Shown piece after piece: positions 16,175 through 24,520 of a stretch of DNA of 64,000 nucleotides. The position numbers and the translations under genes were made by a program. The stretch is from Flavobacterium piscis (GTDB lineage: Bacteria > Bacteroidota > Bacteroidia > Flavobacteriales > Flavobacteriaceae), in assembly GCF_001686925.1 (NCBI RefSeq), contig NZ_LVEN01000046.1:496001-560000 (forward strand). The letters run 5' to 3'. How positions within the stretch are numbered: position 1 is the first letter of the stretch; each line of letters starts with the position of its first letter. The notes under the pieces are model-generated. The model did not search any database. It was given only the letters and a program-made list of their open reading frames with translations, and was not told the origin of the DNA.

Positions 16175-17416
16175 ATGACAACAAACAACAAAATCGAACT
16201 TATGGCTCCTGCCGGGAGCTTTGATTCACTTCAGGCGGCTTTAGATAATGGGGCGGATTCTGTTTATTTTGGCGTAGAACAACTTAACATGCGCGCGCGT
16301 TCAACGGTGAATTTCACTATGGATGATTTGCAGGAAATCGCCAATCGTTGTGAAGCTAAAAACGTTCGAAGCTATCTTACTTTAAACACCATAATTTACG
16401 ACCATGATTTATCTGTCGTAAAAACATTGCTGAACAAAGCCAAAGAAGCCAGTATTACAGCTGTAATTGCCTCAGATCAGGCAGTGATTGCTATGGCAAG
16501 AACAATTGGTATGGAGGTTCATATTTCGACCCAAGTGAACGTAACAAACATTGAAACCATCAAATTCTATAGCTTGTTTGCTGATACCATGGTTTTAAGC
16601 CGTGAATTGAGTTTGCGTCAGGTAAAAAGCATTACAGGTCAAATTGAGAAAGAACAAATAAAAGGCCCAAGCGGAAATTTAGTAGAAATCGAAATTTTCG
16701 GGCATGGTGCTTTGTGTATGGCGGTTTCGGGTAAATGCTATTTGAGTTTGCATTCGCATAATTCATCTGCTAATCGTGGTGCGTGTAAACAAAATTGCCG
16801 CAAAAAATATACAGTGATCGATCAGGAAACCGGTTTTGAAATCGAATTGGACAACGAATATATGATGTCGCCAAAAGATTTGTGTACACTGGATTTCTTA
16901 GATCAGGTAATAGATTCTGGAATTCAGGTTCTAAAAATCGAAGGACGTGGCCGTGCGCCAGAATATGTAGCAACCGTTATCAAAACGTATCGTCAGGCTA
17001 TTGATGCCTATTATGATAATACATTCTCTAAAGAAAAGGTTTCGGTTTGGATGGAAGCTTTGAACACCGTTTATAATCGCGGCTTTTGGTCAGGTTATTA
17101 TTTAGGTCAGGAATTAGGAGAGTGGAGTGATATTCCGGGATCTGCAGCAACGCAGAAGAAGGTTTATGTTGGAAAAGGAACACACTATTTCCCAAAAGCT
17201 GAAGTGGGACAATTTACAATTGAAGCTTACGATATTAAAATTGGAGATAAAATTTTAGTTACTGGTCCAAGTACCGGAGCACAGGAAATGATCATTGACG
17301 AAATGATGGTAAATGATTTGGTTTCTGAAAAGGCTACAAAAGGTGACGATTGTACTTTTAAATTACCTTTTAGAATTAGAATGTCTGATAAATTATATAA
17401 AATCGTTGAAGCATAA
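16175..17416 (+). CDS. trhP: Peptidase U32 family protein, tRNA hydroxylation protein TrhP
   Basis: 413 residues. A TIM-barrel-like N-terminus starts ELMAPAGSFDSLQAALDNGADSVYFG, typical of U32 proteins. It carries the four-Cys Fe-S signature (GALCMAVSGKCYLS, then RGACKQNCRKKY) and the C-terminal U32_C domain. It matches the YegQ/TrhP group, which makes 5-hydroxyuridine at tRNA U34 with prephenate and Fe-S proteins. It sits close to TrhO, the O2-dependent enzyme for the same step, and overlaps a ferredoxin gene by one base. RlhA and protease-like U32 relatives are the alternatives. Confidence 0.88.
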   Translation: MTTNNKIELMAPAGSFDSLQAALDNGADSVYFGVEQLNMRARSTVNFTMDDLQEIANRCEAKNVRSYLTLNTIIYDHDLSVVKTLLNKAKEASITAVIASDQAVIAMARTIGMEVHISTQVNVTNIETIKFYSLFADTMVLSRELSLRQVKSITGQIEKEQIKGPSGNLVEIEIFGHGALCMAVSGKCYLSLHSHNSSANRGACKQNCRKKYTVIDQETGFEIELDNEYMMSPKDLCTLDFLDQVIDSGIQVLKIEGRGRAPEYVATVIKTYRQAIDAYYDNTFSKEKVSVWMEALNTVYNRGFWSGYYLGQELGEWSDIPGSAATQKKVYVGKGTHYFPKAEVGQFTIEAYDIKIGDKILVTGPSTGAQEMIIDEMMVNDLVSEKATKGDDCTFKLPFRIRMSDKLYKIVEA

Positions 17417-17646
17417 TGGTTATCGTAACTTTACAAAGAGACAAATGTATTGGCTGTAATTATTGCGTCGAAATGGATCCGGTGCATTTTCAAATGTCGA
17501 AAAAAGACGGAAAATCGGTATTGATTCACTCGAAAGATGCAAAAGGATTTTTTACATTGAAATCTAATAATCATACAATCGTTGAAAGTTTTGAATTGGC
17601 TGCGAAAGCTTGTCCGGTAAAGATTATTACAGTTAAAGAGACTTAG
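17416..17646 (+). CDS. Single-cluster ferredoxin
   Basis: 76 residues with CIGCNYC near the N-terminus and ACPVK near the C-terminus: three clustered Cys plus one remote Cys-Pro, enough for one [4Fe-4S] cluster. The start codon overlaps the trhP stop (TAATG), so the two are translationally coupled. The coupling suggests it donates electrons or assembles with TrhP, an Fe-S enzyme; this partnership is inference. A terminator follows at 17670. Confidence 0.88.
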   Translation: MVIVTLQRDKCIGCNYCVEMDPVHFQMSKKDGKSVLIHSKDAKGFFTLKSNNHTIVESFELAAKACPVKIITVKET

Positions 17647-17669
17647 ATTATTTGCTTATTATAAATTGA

Positions 17670-17705
17670 AAGAGCCACATTATTTGTGGCTCTTCTTGTT
17701 TTTTT
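17670..17705. terminator. Terminator between trhP-ferredoxin and the convergent gene
   Basis: AAGAGCCACA (17670-17679) pairs with TGTGGCTCTT (17685-17694) and is followed by CTTGTTTTTTTT on the plus strand. It lies 20 bp before the stop of the convergent minus-strand gene and may be used from both sides. Confidence 0.85.
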
Positions 17706-17714
17706 TCAAGCTAA

Positions 17715-18758
17715 TTATTCTTTAACAAGATTTACAAACTTAGCATTTGCCAAAGAATACAAAGTTCCTTTTTTGCCCATACCTTGCCAGTCAGATATTT
17801 TTCCGTTTACATTAATCTTAATTCCAACTGAATTTGGCGTTTCGTATATTGTATATTTAATATTACCGCTGTTAAACTCCAATTCGTTACCGGTACTTTG
17901 TTTTCTAAATTTGAATACTGCTTTATTTGCTTTTTCCGGACTCACCGGATGTGCAAAAGAAACAAATTTGTATTCATCATTTTGTCGGAAAGCATAATAT
18001 AAAACGTTATCTACTTTAAAAAGTAGTATACGTCCTTTATGATTTTTTGTATCAAAGACAAGCAATTTATCCAAGTCAGGTTCGTAAACAGATAAAGAAG
18101 CAAAAGGGACATATTTGTTCTTTTCCCATTTCTTTCCTGTTATTTTATAAAAAGGCGTCTGAGTAAATCCGTCTTCTTCAAAGCTTGACAAAAGTTTGGC
18201 TTCGGTGCCAGAAACACTATAGTGTTCGATGCCATGAAGAGCAGCTCCTCCAAGACTCGTTGTGATAAGTCGCTTGTTTTTAGTGTCAATGTCAAATGAG
18301 CCTCCGCGCATACAATTGGCACCATTATAAACATCGCTAATACTTTGACTGGATATAAAAGAGGTTGGGGTATTAACATAAATGTGTGCTGTTGCCTGCG
18401 GAGTATAACACCCATCATCTATCGCTTCGGTTTCATGAATAACAACATCAGGCCTGCCATCAAAATTCACATCGCCTAATACACGAATATTTTTGTCCGT
18501 AATGCTTTTAAATGCAACTGTCCTGGCTGTTTTGCTTATTTGATGTTTAGACAATTCTTTTGCACCATATTCGAGTACAATTTTTTTACTTTGATTTTCT
18601 GTAATTTTATAATATTCTCTTATTTCAGACTTTACGGTTTGTTGCGCAAAATACAAAGTATAGCCTTTCATGAAATCGTTTATAATATAAGCTTTTTGAG
18701 CGTTTGCACTATAAAATGCTACGCAAACAAAAAGGAGTAAAGAAGTTTTTAGTTTCAT
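17715..18758 (-). CDS. Secreted protein with Asp-rich loop, XAC2610-like (tentative)
   Basis: 347 residues with signal peptide MKLKTSLLLFVCVAFYSANAQ. Around residue 95 is VLGDVNFDGRPDVVIHE, an EF-hand/FG-GAP-like calcium loop, followed by short beta-rich segments. This layout is seen in proteins annotated as XAC2610-related; XAC2610 itself is a periplasmic lysozyme-inhibitor immunity protein of a Xanthomonas type IV killing system. My match is loose and function should be treated as unknown. It is the last gene of the minus-strand run 22332-17715. The following fragment encodes what looks like the C-terminal part of a similar secreted protein. Confidence 0.6.
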   Translation of the reverse strand: MKLKTSLLLFVCVAFYSANAQKAYIINDFMKGYTLYFAQQTVKSEIREYYKITENQSKKIVLEYGAKELSKHQISKTARTVAFKSITDKNIRVLGDVNFDGRPDVVIHETEAIDDGCYTPQATAHIYVNTPTSFISSQSISDVYNGANCMRGGSFDIDTKNKRLITTSLGGAALHGIEHYSVSGTEAKLLSSFEEDGFTQTPFYKITGKKWEKNKYVPFASLSVYEPDLDKLLVFDTKNHKGRILLFKVDNVLYYAFRQNDEYKFVSFAHPVSPEKANKAVFKFRKQSTGNELEFNSGNIKYTIYETPNSVGIKINVNGKISDWQGMGKKGTLYSLANAKFVNLVKE

Positions 18759-18788
18759 ATTTGGTATATTATGTAAATGATTTTCTAT

Positions 18789-19172
18789 TTAGTCTTCTGA
18801 AACTTCAAGCTTATCAAAATCTTCTATTTCAGATAATTTGAATAGTTTTGTTTTATTGATTTTTGCTTCCTTCTTTTCAAATATCTCAGGTTTATCGATA
18901 TTCGGGTTTGTGTTTTCATTTACTATTTTTCTTCTGGTTAAAAAATTTATACTCGTTTCTGTAAGTACTGTAGGTCCGTGATTGCTGCTTGAATCGTAGC
19001 CAATAAGTTCAAGATCTGAATTTTGAAGTCTAAACAGATATCTCCAATATCCATATCTTCCGTGGGCATAATGTATAAAAAGTTTTCCTTTGATTATTTC
19101 AACGCCTAGGTCCGGCGCAAAATAAACTCCGTCATCTTCATTTTCAGATGAAAAACAATCCCTATTTTGCAT
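18789..19172 (-). pseudogene. 5'-truncated gene fragment starting inside a terminator hairpin
   Basis: The 127-residue frame begins MQNRDCF, which is encoded by the right-hand stem of the perfect terminator hairpin at 19152-19195, so these residues are not native. From about residue 12 the sequence is protein-like (DDGVYFAPDLGVEIIKGKLFIHYAHGRYGYWRYLF) and continues to an acidic end. There is no signal peptide, although it resembles the C-terminal half of a secreted beta-rich protein. The simplest reading is the 3' remnant of a deleted gene joined to the terminator of its neighbour. It may be silent. Confidence 0.65.
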
Positions 19173-19195
19173 TATTACAAAATAGGGATTGTTTT
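19152..19195 (-). terminator. Strong terminator with 18-bp perfect stem
   Basis: Bases 19152-19169 and 19178-19195 are perfect reverse complements (core CAATCCCTATTTTG) around an 8-base loop. Read on the minus strand the stem is followed by TTTTTCATC. It lies 18 bp after the stop of the lipoprotein gene at 19214. The putative start codon of the next frame (19170-19172) falls at its loop. Confidence 0.85.
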
Positions 19196-19213
19196 GTCTT
19201 TGAAACTTTCTTA

Positions 19214-19756
19214 TTAAATGCCGATTTTAGCATTGATGTTATGCTTTGCGACATATGCTTTTGCGACATTCATCAATTTTGTAAACTTATTATCAATTTC
19301 ACTTTGAGTTGCGGCGTCAAAATCTGCAATTGCTTTTTCTATTTGTTCAGGTGATGCTTTTTCATCCTTCATTTTCGCAATTGGCAGATAGCCTTCTTTT
19401 TCTTTAGTAATTGCATAAGAGAATAAATCTTTTGATGCCTGAAGAAGTTCCCGATTGTCATCATCTTCCTTTATTTCTTTAATTTTTTTAAATTGAGTTT
19501 CTAAATTGGTAATATCAAATTTAAAATAATCGTAATATGAAGATGGAATCATTTTTTTTTGAGTTTCATCATAAATCTGTGGTTCAGATTCTAACTTAAA
19601 ATTAATATCCTTGCTTCCAAAACGGGATAATAAATTCGAATTTAGCGCGGCTACTTCAAAAGTTTTTTCTGGGGAAAGGTTTGTACAAGAGGTTAAAAAT
19701 ATACTTGTAACGATTAGTACTAATAATATGATGGAATTATTTAATGTCTTTTTCAT
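19214..19756 (-). CDS. Hypothetical lipoprotein, 180 aa
   Basis: A lipoprotein signal peptide (NNSIILLVLIVTSIFLTSC, lipidated Cys near residue 24) is followed by a charged, mostly helical mature part rich in Lys/Glu/Asp. No family is recognised. It lies 20 bp downstream of the ankyrin-repeat gene and ends in a strong terminator, so it is probably the last gene of an ankyrin-ankyrin-lipoprotein transcript. Confidence 0.78.
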   Translation of the reverse strand: MKKTLNNSIILLVLIVTSIFLTSCTNLSPEKTFEVAALNSNLLSRFGSKDINFKLESEPQIYDETQKKMIPSSYYDYFKFDITNLETQFKKIKEIKEDDDNRELLQASKDLFSYAITKEKEGYLPIAKMKDEKASPEQIEKAIADFDAATQSEIDNKFTKLMNVAKAYVAKHNINAKIGI

Positions 19757-19776
19757 TTTTTAAGTTTGTTTGTTAT

Positions 19777-21120
19777 TTATCCTTTTAAAATTTTACTTTT
19801 CTCGGCCTCAAATTCTTCAGAAGTTAAAATTCCCGCATCCAAAAGTTCTTTCAAATCTAATAATGCCTTTTTCTTTCCTTCGATAGAACTTACTGAATCT
19901 GTTTTTTGTGGTTCTTCTTTATAAATTGGAGTTACTATGGTTCCGGATGGAGCATATTTCAAAATCAATTCTGTAATTTCATTAAAGCCTTTTACATTCG
20001 AATAATCAATTGCCTTTTGTTCTTTTATATTTACGATAGAAGCGTCTGCCTTATTTTCAAGTAAATATTTAACAACATCTTTTTTTCCATTGGCTGCAGT
20101 GTAATGCAAAGGTGTGTTCCCGGATTCATCCTGAATATTGATATTTGCACCGGCTTCGATTAACAATTTTACCATGCTTAAATTGCCTTTTTTTGTAGCA
20201 ACATGTAGAAGGCTTTCTCCACCATAAGTATAACTGCTGTTAAGTGTAAAACTAGATTCATTAGCAATATTTGTAGCACTAACAATCCAATCAAGATAAT
20301 CATTCATAGAAGAAGTGTCGCTATCCAAAGGTTTGCTGTAGTTAACATCCACTCCATTTTCTAAAAATAAAGAGACAATTTCCTTCTGATTATTCGCGCA
20401 AGCGTACCAAATAGGAGAATAGCCGTTATTGTTGGATGTGAATACATCAGCACCTCTTTCTACTAAAAGTTTAGCAAGCATTCTGTTCGTTTCATAACAA
20501 GCAATTAAAAGTGCATTTTCTCCCGCATGATTCGTATGATTAATATTTGCACCATTATCCAGAAGCATTGTCACCATCGGGATCGATTTAGTATAACAGG
20601 CATGCAGTAAAGGTGTGTTTCCTTGTTTATCGGTGACATTAATATCAGCACCCTTATCTAAAAGCAGTTGAATAATTTCTCTGTTTAATTTTGTCGAAGC
20701 CAATAAAATTGGAGTTTCTCCATTGTTATTCAGTAAATTAACATCAATTCCTGCTTCAAGCAACTTTGTTGCAATTTCGATTTGCGCGGTCTGAACAACT
20801 AAATGCAAAAGACTATTTCCGTATTTGTCATTTTTAGTAGTTTCCGCGCCATTTTCTAAAAGATACAAAGCAGTTTGTTTCTGTTTTTGCAGGCAGGCAA
20901 AATACAGTGGAGTTTCTCCGTCATGATCTTCGTAATTTATATCTGCACCATCTTCACAGAGTATTTTTACAATATCCAAATATCCTCTGTGAGCGGCGTA
21001 ATGCAAAGCTGTTCTCCCTTTTTCGTCGGTATATTTTACATCAACTTCTTTATTCTGAAGCAGTAATTCGGCTATCTTTCTGTTGCCGTTTTCGCAGGCA
21101 ATTATAAATGACATTGACAT
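19777..21120 (-). CDS. Ankyrin-repeat protein with C-terminal SHOCT domain
   Basis: 447 residues, no signal peptide. About ten ankyrin repeats run through residues 1-385, recognisable by GETPLYFAC.. LLENGA, GNTPLLHAC.. LLDNGANIN and similar. One interruption of about 35 residues (after the eighth repeat, containing a Ser/Asn-rich stretch) breaks the array. The last 35 residues (KKALLDLKELLDAGILTSEEFEAEKSKIL) are a SHOCT domain, a short oligomerisation module. It is likely a cytoplasmic protein-binding scaffold. It sits 30 bp downstream of a second ankyrin gene. Confidence 0.9.
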   Translation of the reverse strand: MSMSFIIACENGNRKIAELLLQNKEVDVKYTDEKGRTALHYAAHRGYLDIVKILCEDGADINYEDHDGETPLYFACLQKQKQTALYLLENGAETTKNDKYGNSLLHLVVQTAQIEIATKLLEAGIDVNLLNNNGETPILLASTKLNREIIQLLLDKGADINVTDKQGNTPLLHACYTKSIPMVTMLLDNGANINHTNHAGENALLIACYETNRMLAKLLVERGADVFTSNNNGYSPIWYACANNQKEIVSLFLENGVDVNYSKPLDSDTSSMNDYLDWIVSATNIANESSFTLNSSYTYGGESLLHVATKKGNLSMVKLLIEAGANINIQDESGNTPLHYTAANGKKDVVKYLLENKADASIVNIKEQKAIDYSNVKGFNEITELILKYAPSGTIVTPIYKEEPQKTDSVSSIEGKKKALLDLKELLDAGILTSEEFEAEKSKILKG

Positions 21121-21150
21121 ATCTTGCTGTTTTTTATGTAAATTTTGTTA

Positions 21151-22332
21151 TTAGGATTTCATTAAAAGTTCGACCGTTTTTATTTTCAGGTTATCTCCGG
21201 AAGCAATCATAAGGGCTGTTTCATCTTTGTCGTTCGTAATGTCTTTATCGGCACCGTTTTCAAGTAATAATTTTACTTTTCTATAAGTTTCTTTTGCAGC
21301 TTCGGCATCATAATTTACATCAAAAAGACACACTTTATGCAATAAAGTGTTGCCTTCATTGTCTTGTTCATTGATGTCAATTGACGAATTGTCTAATGCA
21401 AATTTTAGAATTCCGGCTTTTTTTTCTGCGAGATAATCCAATCCTGATTTTTGTTTTCCGTAATATTGCGCACAGAAATTTAGATCGGCACCATCTGATA
21501 ATAATCGTTCCAGAAATTTTAAGCTGCTTTCAGAATCCGACATTGATCGAATGAATTCTGTAAATAAGGTTCTTTGGTCTTTGTTAATGATACTAAAATC
21601 AGGCGTGGCAGCAGCGGCTAAAAGATCATACATTTCATAAGAACACTGTTCTGCGACAGCATAATAAAAAGCAGTATTGTTAAGATTGTCTGTTTCGTTG
21701 GCATCGGCACCATTTTCAAGTAAAAAAGGTAAAAGTTCTTTTTTGCTTTTTTTGACGGCACACATTAGTGGAGTAGTTCCAACAATGTTTTTTTCGTTAA
21801 TATCAACACCATTTTCAATAAGCAAAGAAATATAGTCTTTTGTTTTCTCTGTTTCTAGACCATATGTATTTATAACCGAGTAAATAAGGTTTTCTCCAGC
21901 GTTGTTTTTATACTGAGTATCAGCTCCAAAATCATCAATCAAAATTTTTATGATTTTTGGAGGAGTACCTTTCTCAAGAAAGTATCGCAGTAAAGTCTGA
22001 TCGCTTATTTCATCATTAAGATTGTCTATTTTTGACATTAATTCTTTAAAAAAAGAAAGTGATTCTTCGTCATCCTTTAAATTTCGGGTAATAGTACTAA
22101 AAATAGATTTGTCAAAACTGTCCATTTCATAGATATCGGTTTCAATAAAACCGGCATTTATTAGAGCCTCTGCTAAATCAATTGCTTTTGCGTTACATAT
22201 TATGGAGGTTATTTGAGAAAAATTGTTTTTGAGGTATTGTTCAGAAAATGATTCCCCGTTTTTAAGAGATTCTCTGGCAGCATCCAAATTTCCTTGAAAA
22301 ATGTATTCTTCTATTTTGTTTTGTGTAGACAT
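21151..22332 (-). CDS. Ankyrin-repeat protein, 393 aa
   Basis: No signal peptide or membrane span. The N-terminal 150 residues are helical and only weakly ankyrin-like. Clearer repeats follow near residues 140-250 (GTTPLMCAVKKSKKELLPFLLENGADAN) and 320-393 (GNTLLHKVCLF..VKLLLENGADKDITN), ending abruptly in VELLMKS. It appears to be the first gene of the run with the SHOCT ankyrin protein and the lipoprotein. Target unknown; binding partners are probably the other products of this locus or a host of cytoplasmic proteins. Confidence 0.85.
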   Translation of the reverse strand: MSTQNKIEEYIFQGNLDAARESLKNGESFSEQYLKNNFSQITSIICNAKAIDLAEALINAGFIETDIYEMDSFDKSIFSTITRNLKDDEESLSFFKELMSKIDNLNDEISDQTLLRYFLEKGTPPKIIKILIDDFGADTQYKNNAGENLIYSVINTYGLETEKTKDYISLLIENGVDINEKNIVGTTPLMCAVKKSKKELLPFLLENGADANETDNLNNTAFYYAVAEQCSYEMYDLLAAAATPDFSIINKDQRTLFTEFIRSMSDSESSLKFLERLLSDGADLNFCAQYYGKQKSGLDYLAEKKAGILKFALDNSSIDINEQDNEGNTLLHKVCLFDVNYDAEAAKETYRKVKLLLENGADKDITNDKDETALMIASGDNLKIKTVELLMKS

Positions 22333-22701
22333 ATTAAAAAAATTAATAAATGAAAGATAAAACTTAAATTATTATTCGTGTGTGTTTTTTTGGAAAAAAA
22401 GTATAACGATTAAAAAAGTGAAAAATTGGAATATAGTTTAAAAAACTAAATTTGAAGTGCGCTTTAAGACATAAAATAACAAGAATAAGTTTTTTTTTAA
22501 AGGAGGTTGCAGCTGTAATTGTAGTCATATTTAACTGGGAAATGTTCTCTAAAAAGCTATTTATCACAAGAAAAAGCGTTTTTTTTTATTTAACAAGCCT
22601 TTAGATTTTATCCATAAAAAGCAAACTAAAAAAAATACTATCTTTACCGATCAAACATTTATGAACTTAAGTTGCTTTTTTGCAACACTACATATATAAT
22701 T
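22333..22701. other. AT-rich divergent gap between ankyrin operon and ricT-like gene
   Basis: 369 bp with many A/T tracts and no convincing gene. On the plus strand there is a near-consensus -7 (TATCTTTA, around 22639-22646). Just before the ATG at 22702 is a small hairpin GTTGC-TTTTTT-GCAAC (22671-22686), which would sit in the leader. Minus-strand open frames here are A/T-tract artefacts. Promoters for both flanking genes must lie here. Confidence 0.5.
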
Positions 22702-24045
22702 ATGGCATGTACAAGTTGTTCAACCTCAGATGGCGGTGCGCCAAAAGGTTGTAAAAATAATGGGACTTGCGGCACCGATAGCTGCAATAAACTGACGGTT
22801 TTTGACTGGCTCGCGAACATGAGTCCGTCTAATGGAGAGGCTATTTTTGACTGTGTTGAGGTTCGTTTTAAAAACGGACGCAAGGAATTTTTTAGAAATT
22901 CAGAAAAATTAACTTTAAGTATTGGTGATATTGTAGCGACTGTTGCTTCACCGGGACATGATATTGGTATTGTTACTCTGACAGGCGAATTGGTAAAAAT
23001 TCAAATGAAGAAAAAAGGTGTTAACCACGAAAGTAACGAAGTACCTAAAATTTACAGAAAAGCGTCTCAAAAAGACATTGATATTTGGTCTGTAGCACGT
23101 GATCGCGAAGAACCAATGAAGGTTCGTGCACGTGAATTAGCTATTCAGCATAAACTTGAAATGAAAATATCTGATATTGAATTTCAGGGAGATGGCTCAA
23201 AAGCTACATTTTACTACACAGCAAATGACAGAGTCGATTTTAGACTTTTAATTAAGGATTTTGCAAAAGAATTCAGTACAAGAGTCGAAATGAAACAAGT
23301 TGGTTTCCGTCAGGAAGCAGCTCGTTTAGGCGGAATTGGTTCTTGTGGAAGAGAATTATGCTGTTCAACCTGGTTAACAGATTTTAGAAGTGTAAATACA
23401 TCTGCAGCGCGTTACCAACAACTTTCTTTAAATCCTCAAAAATTAGCCGGACAATGCGGTAAATTAAAGTGTTGCTTGAATTATGAGCTTGACACTTACA
23501 TGGATGCATTAAAAGATTTTCCGGATTACGACACTAAATTAGTGACTGAAAAAGGAGATGCTATCTGCCAGAAACAGGATATTTTTAAAGGATTAATGTG
23601 GTTTGCTTACACGAATAATTTTGCAAACTGGCATGTTTTAAAAATTGATCAGGTAAAAGAAATTATTGCCGAGAATAAACAAAAAAATAAAGTCTCTTCA
23701 CTTGAAGATTTTGCTATTGAAGTAGTTTCAGAACCTGAAAAAGACTTTAATAATGCAATGGGTCAGGAAAGTTTGACTCGTTTTGATCAGCCAAAGAGAA
23801 AGAAAAAACCAAATCGCAAACGCAAACCAAATGCCGAAGCAGCGATTGTGGCTACTCCAAACAAACCTCAGGCAGTTTCAAATCAAAATAAACCTGCAGC
23901 AGGAAATCAAAATAAAGGGAATAATCCAAACAAAGGAAACAAACCGAATAATAACAAGCCGAATAAACCTAACAATGCAAACGAGAATAAACCGGCTGAA
24001 CCTAGAAAACCTATAATTATTACTAAAAATGAGAATAAAAAATAG
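22702..24045 (+). CDS. ricT: PSP1-domain protein, RicT (YaaT) homologue
   Basis: 447 residues. After a Cys-rich N-terminus (MACTSCSTSDGGAPKGCKNN, a further CGTDSC) comes the PSP1 domain with the hallmark Cys segments SCGRELCCSTWL and CGKLKCCLNYE. The C-terminal 90 residues are an Asn/Lys/Pro-rich disordered tail. In Bacillus RicT acts in an Fe-S complex that supports RNA maturation by RNase Y; the Cys motifs are kept here. I start at ATG 22702 because an upstream TTG would add only leader hairpin sequence. The 3' end overlaps gldH by 17 bp, the usual gene pair in flavobacteria. Confidence 0.9.
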   Translation: MACTSCSTSDGGAPKGCKNNGTCGTDSCNKLTVFDWLANMSPSNGEAIFDCVEVRFKNGRKEFFRNSEKLTLSIGDIVATVASPGHDIGIVTLTGELVKIQMKKKGVNHESNEVPKIYRKASQKDIDIWSVARDREEPMKVRARELAIQHKLEMKISDIEFQGDGSKATFYYTANDRVDFRLLIKDFAKEFSTRVEMKQVGFRQEAARLGGIGSCGRELCCSTWLTDFRSVNTSAARYQQLSLNPQKLAGQCGKLKCCLNYELDTYMDALKDFPDYDTKLVTEKGDAICQKQDIFKGLMWFAYTNNFANWHVLKIDQVKEIIAENKQKNKVSSLEDFAIEVVSEPEKDFNNAMGQESLTRFDQPKRKKKPNRKRKPNAEAAIVATPNKPQAVSNQNKPAAGNQNKGNNPNKGNKPNNNKPNKPNNANENKPAEPRKPIIITKNENKK

Positions 24046-24508
24046 TGCTATTCTTCTTTTGGTAGGAATACTGCTTTTTTCTTGTGATAAAAAAAGAGTA
24101 TTTGATGAGTACAAATCTGTTGGAAGTGCCTGGAACAAAGACAGTATTGTAACTTTTGATCTGCCAGTTTTAGATTCAACCAAAAAATACAATTTGTTTA
24201 TAAATTTGAGGGACAACAACAATTATCCATTCAAAAATTTGTTTTTAATTGTGGCTATAGAAACGCCAAGCGGTTTCACTAAAGTAGATACTTTAGAATA
24301 TGAAATGGCAAAACCCGACGGAACCTTGTTAGGTAACGGTTTTACGGATATAAAAGAAAGTAAACTTTATTACAAAGAAGATGTAAAGTTTAAAGGAAAG
24401 TATAAAGTTCACATCAAACAAGCCGTTAGGGAATCAGGAAAAATCCCTGGTGTTCAGGAGTTAGATGGTATTACAGACGTAGGTTTTAGAATAGAACAAA
24501 AAGATTAG
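24029..24508 (+). CDS. gldH: Gliding motility lipoprotein GldH
   Basis: 159 residues with a lipoprotein signal (NSAILLLVGILLFSC, lipidated Cys near 19) and a GldH-type mature domain (for example FNLFINLRDNN-like stretch, LEYEMAKPDGTLLGNGF, DIKESKLYYKE). GldH is one of the lipoproteins required for gliding and surface-protein function in Flavobacterium johnsoniae. It overlaps the RicT gene and precedes PBP1A by 12 bp, giving a three-gene unit. This gene is the clearest taxonomic marker in the window. Confidence 0.93.
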   Translation: MRIKNSAILLLVGILLFSCDKKRVFDEYKSVGSAWNKDSIVTFDLPVLDSTKKYNLFINLRDNNNYPFKNLFLIVAIETPSGFTKVDTLEYEMAKPDGTLLGNGFTDIKESKLYYKEDVKFKGKYKVHIKQAVRESGKIPGVQELDGITDVGFRIEQKD

Positions 24509-24520
24509 AAAAATAGTTAT

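Noticed and set aside
22364..22567. Minus-strand open frame in the AT-rich gap before ricT
   Set aside because: Composition follows long A/T tracts; no start-signal, family or conservation feature supports a protein.
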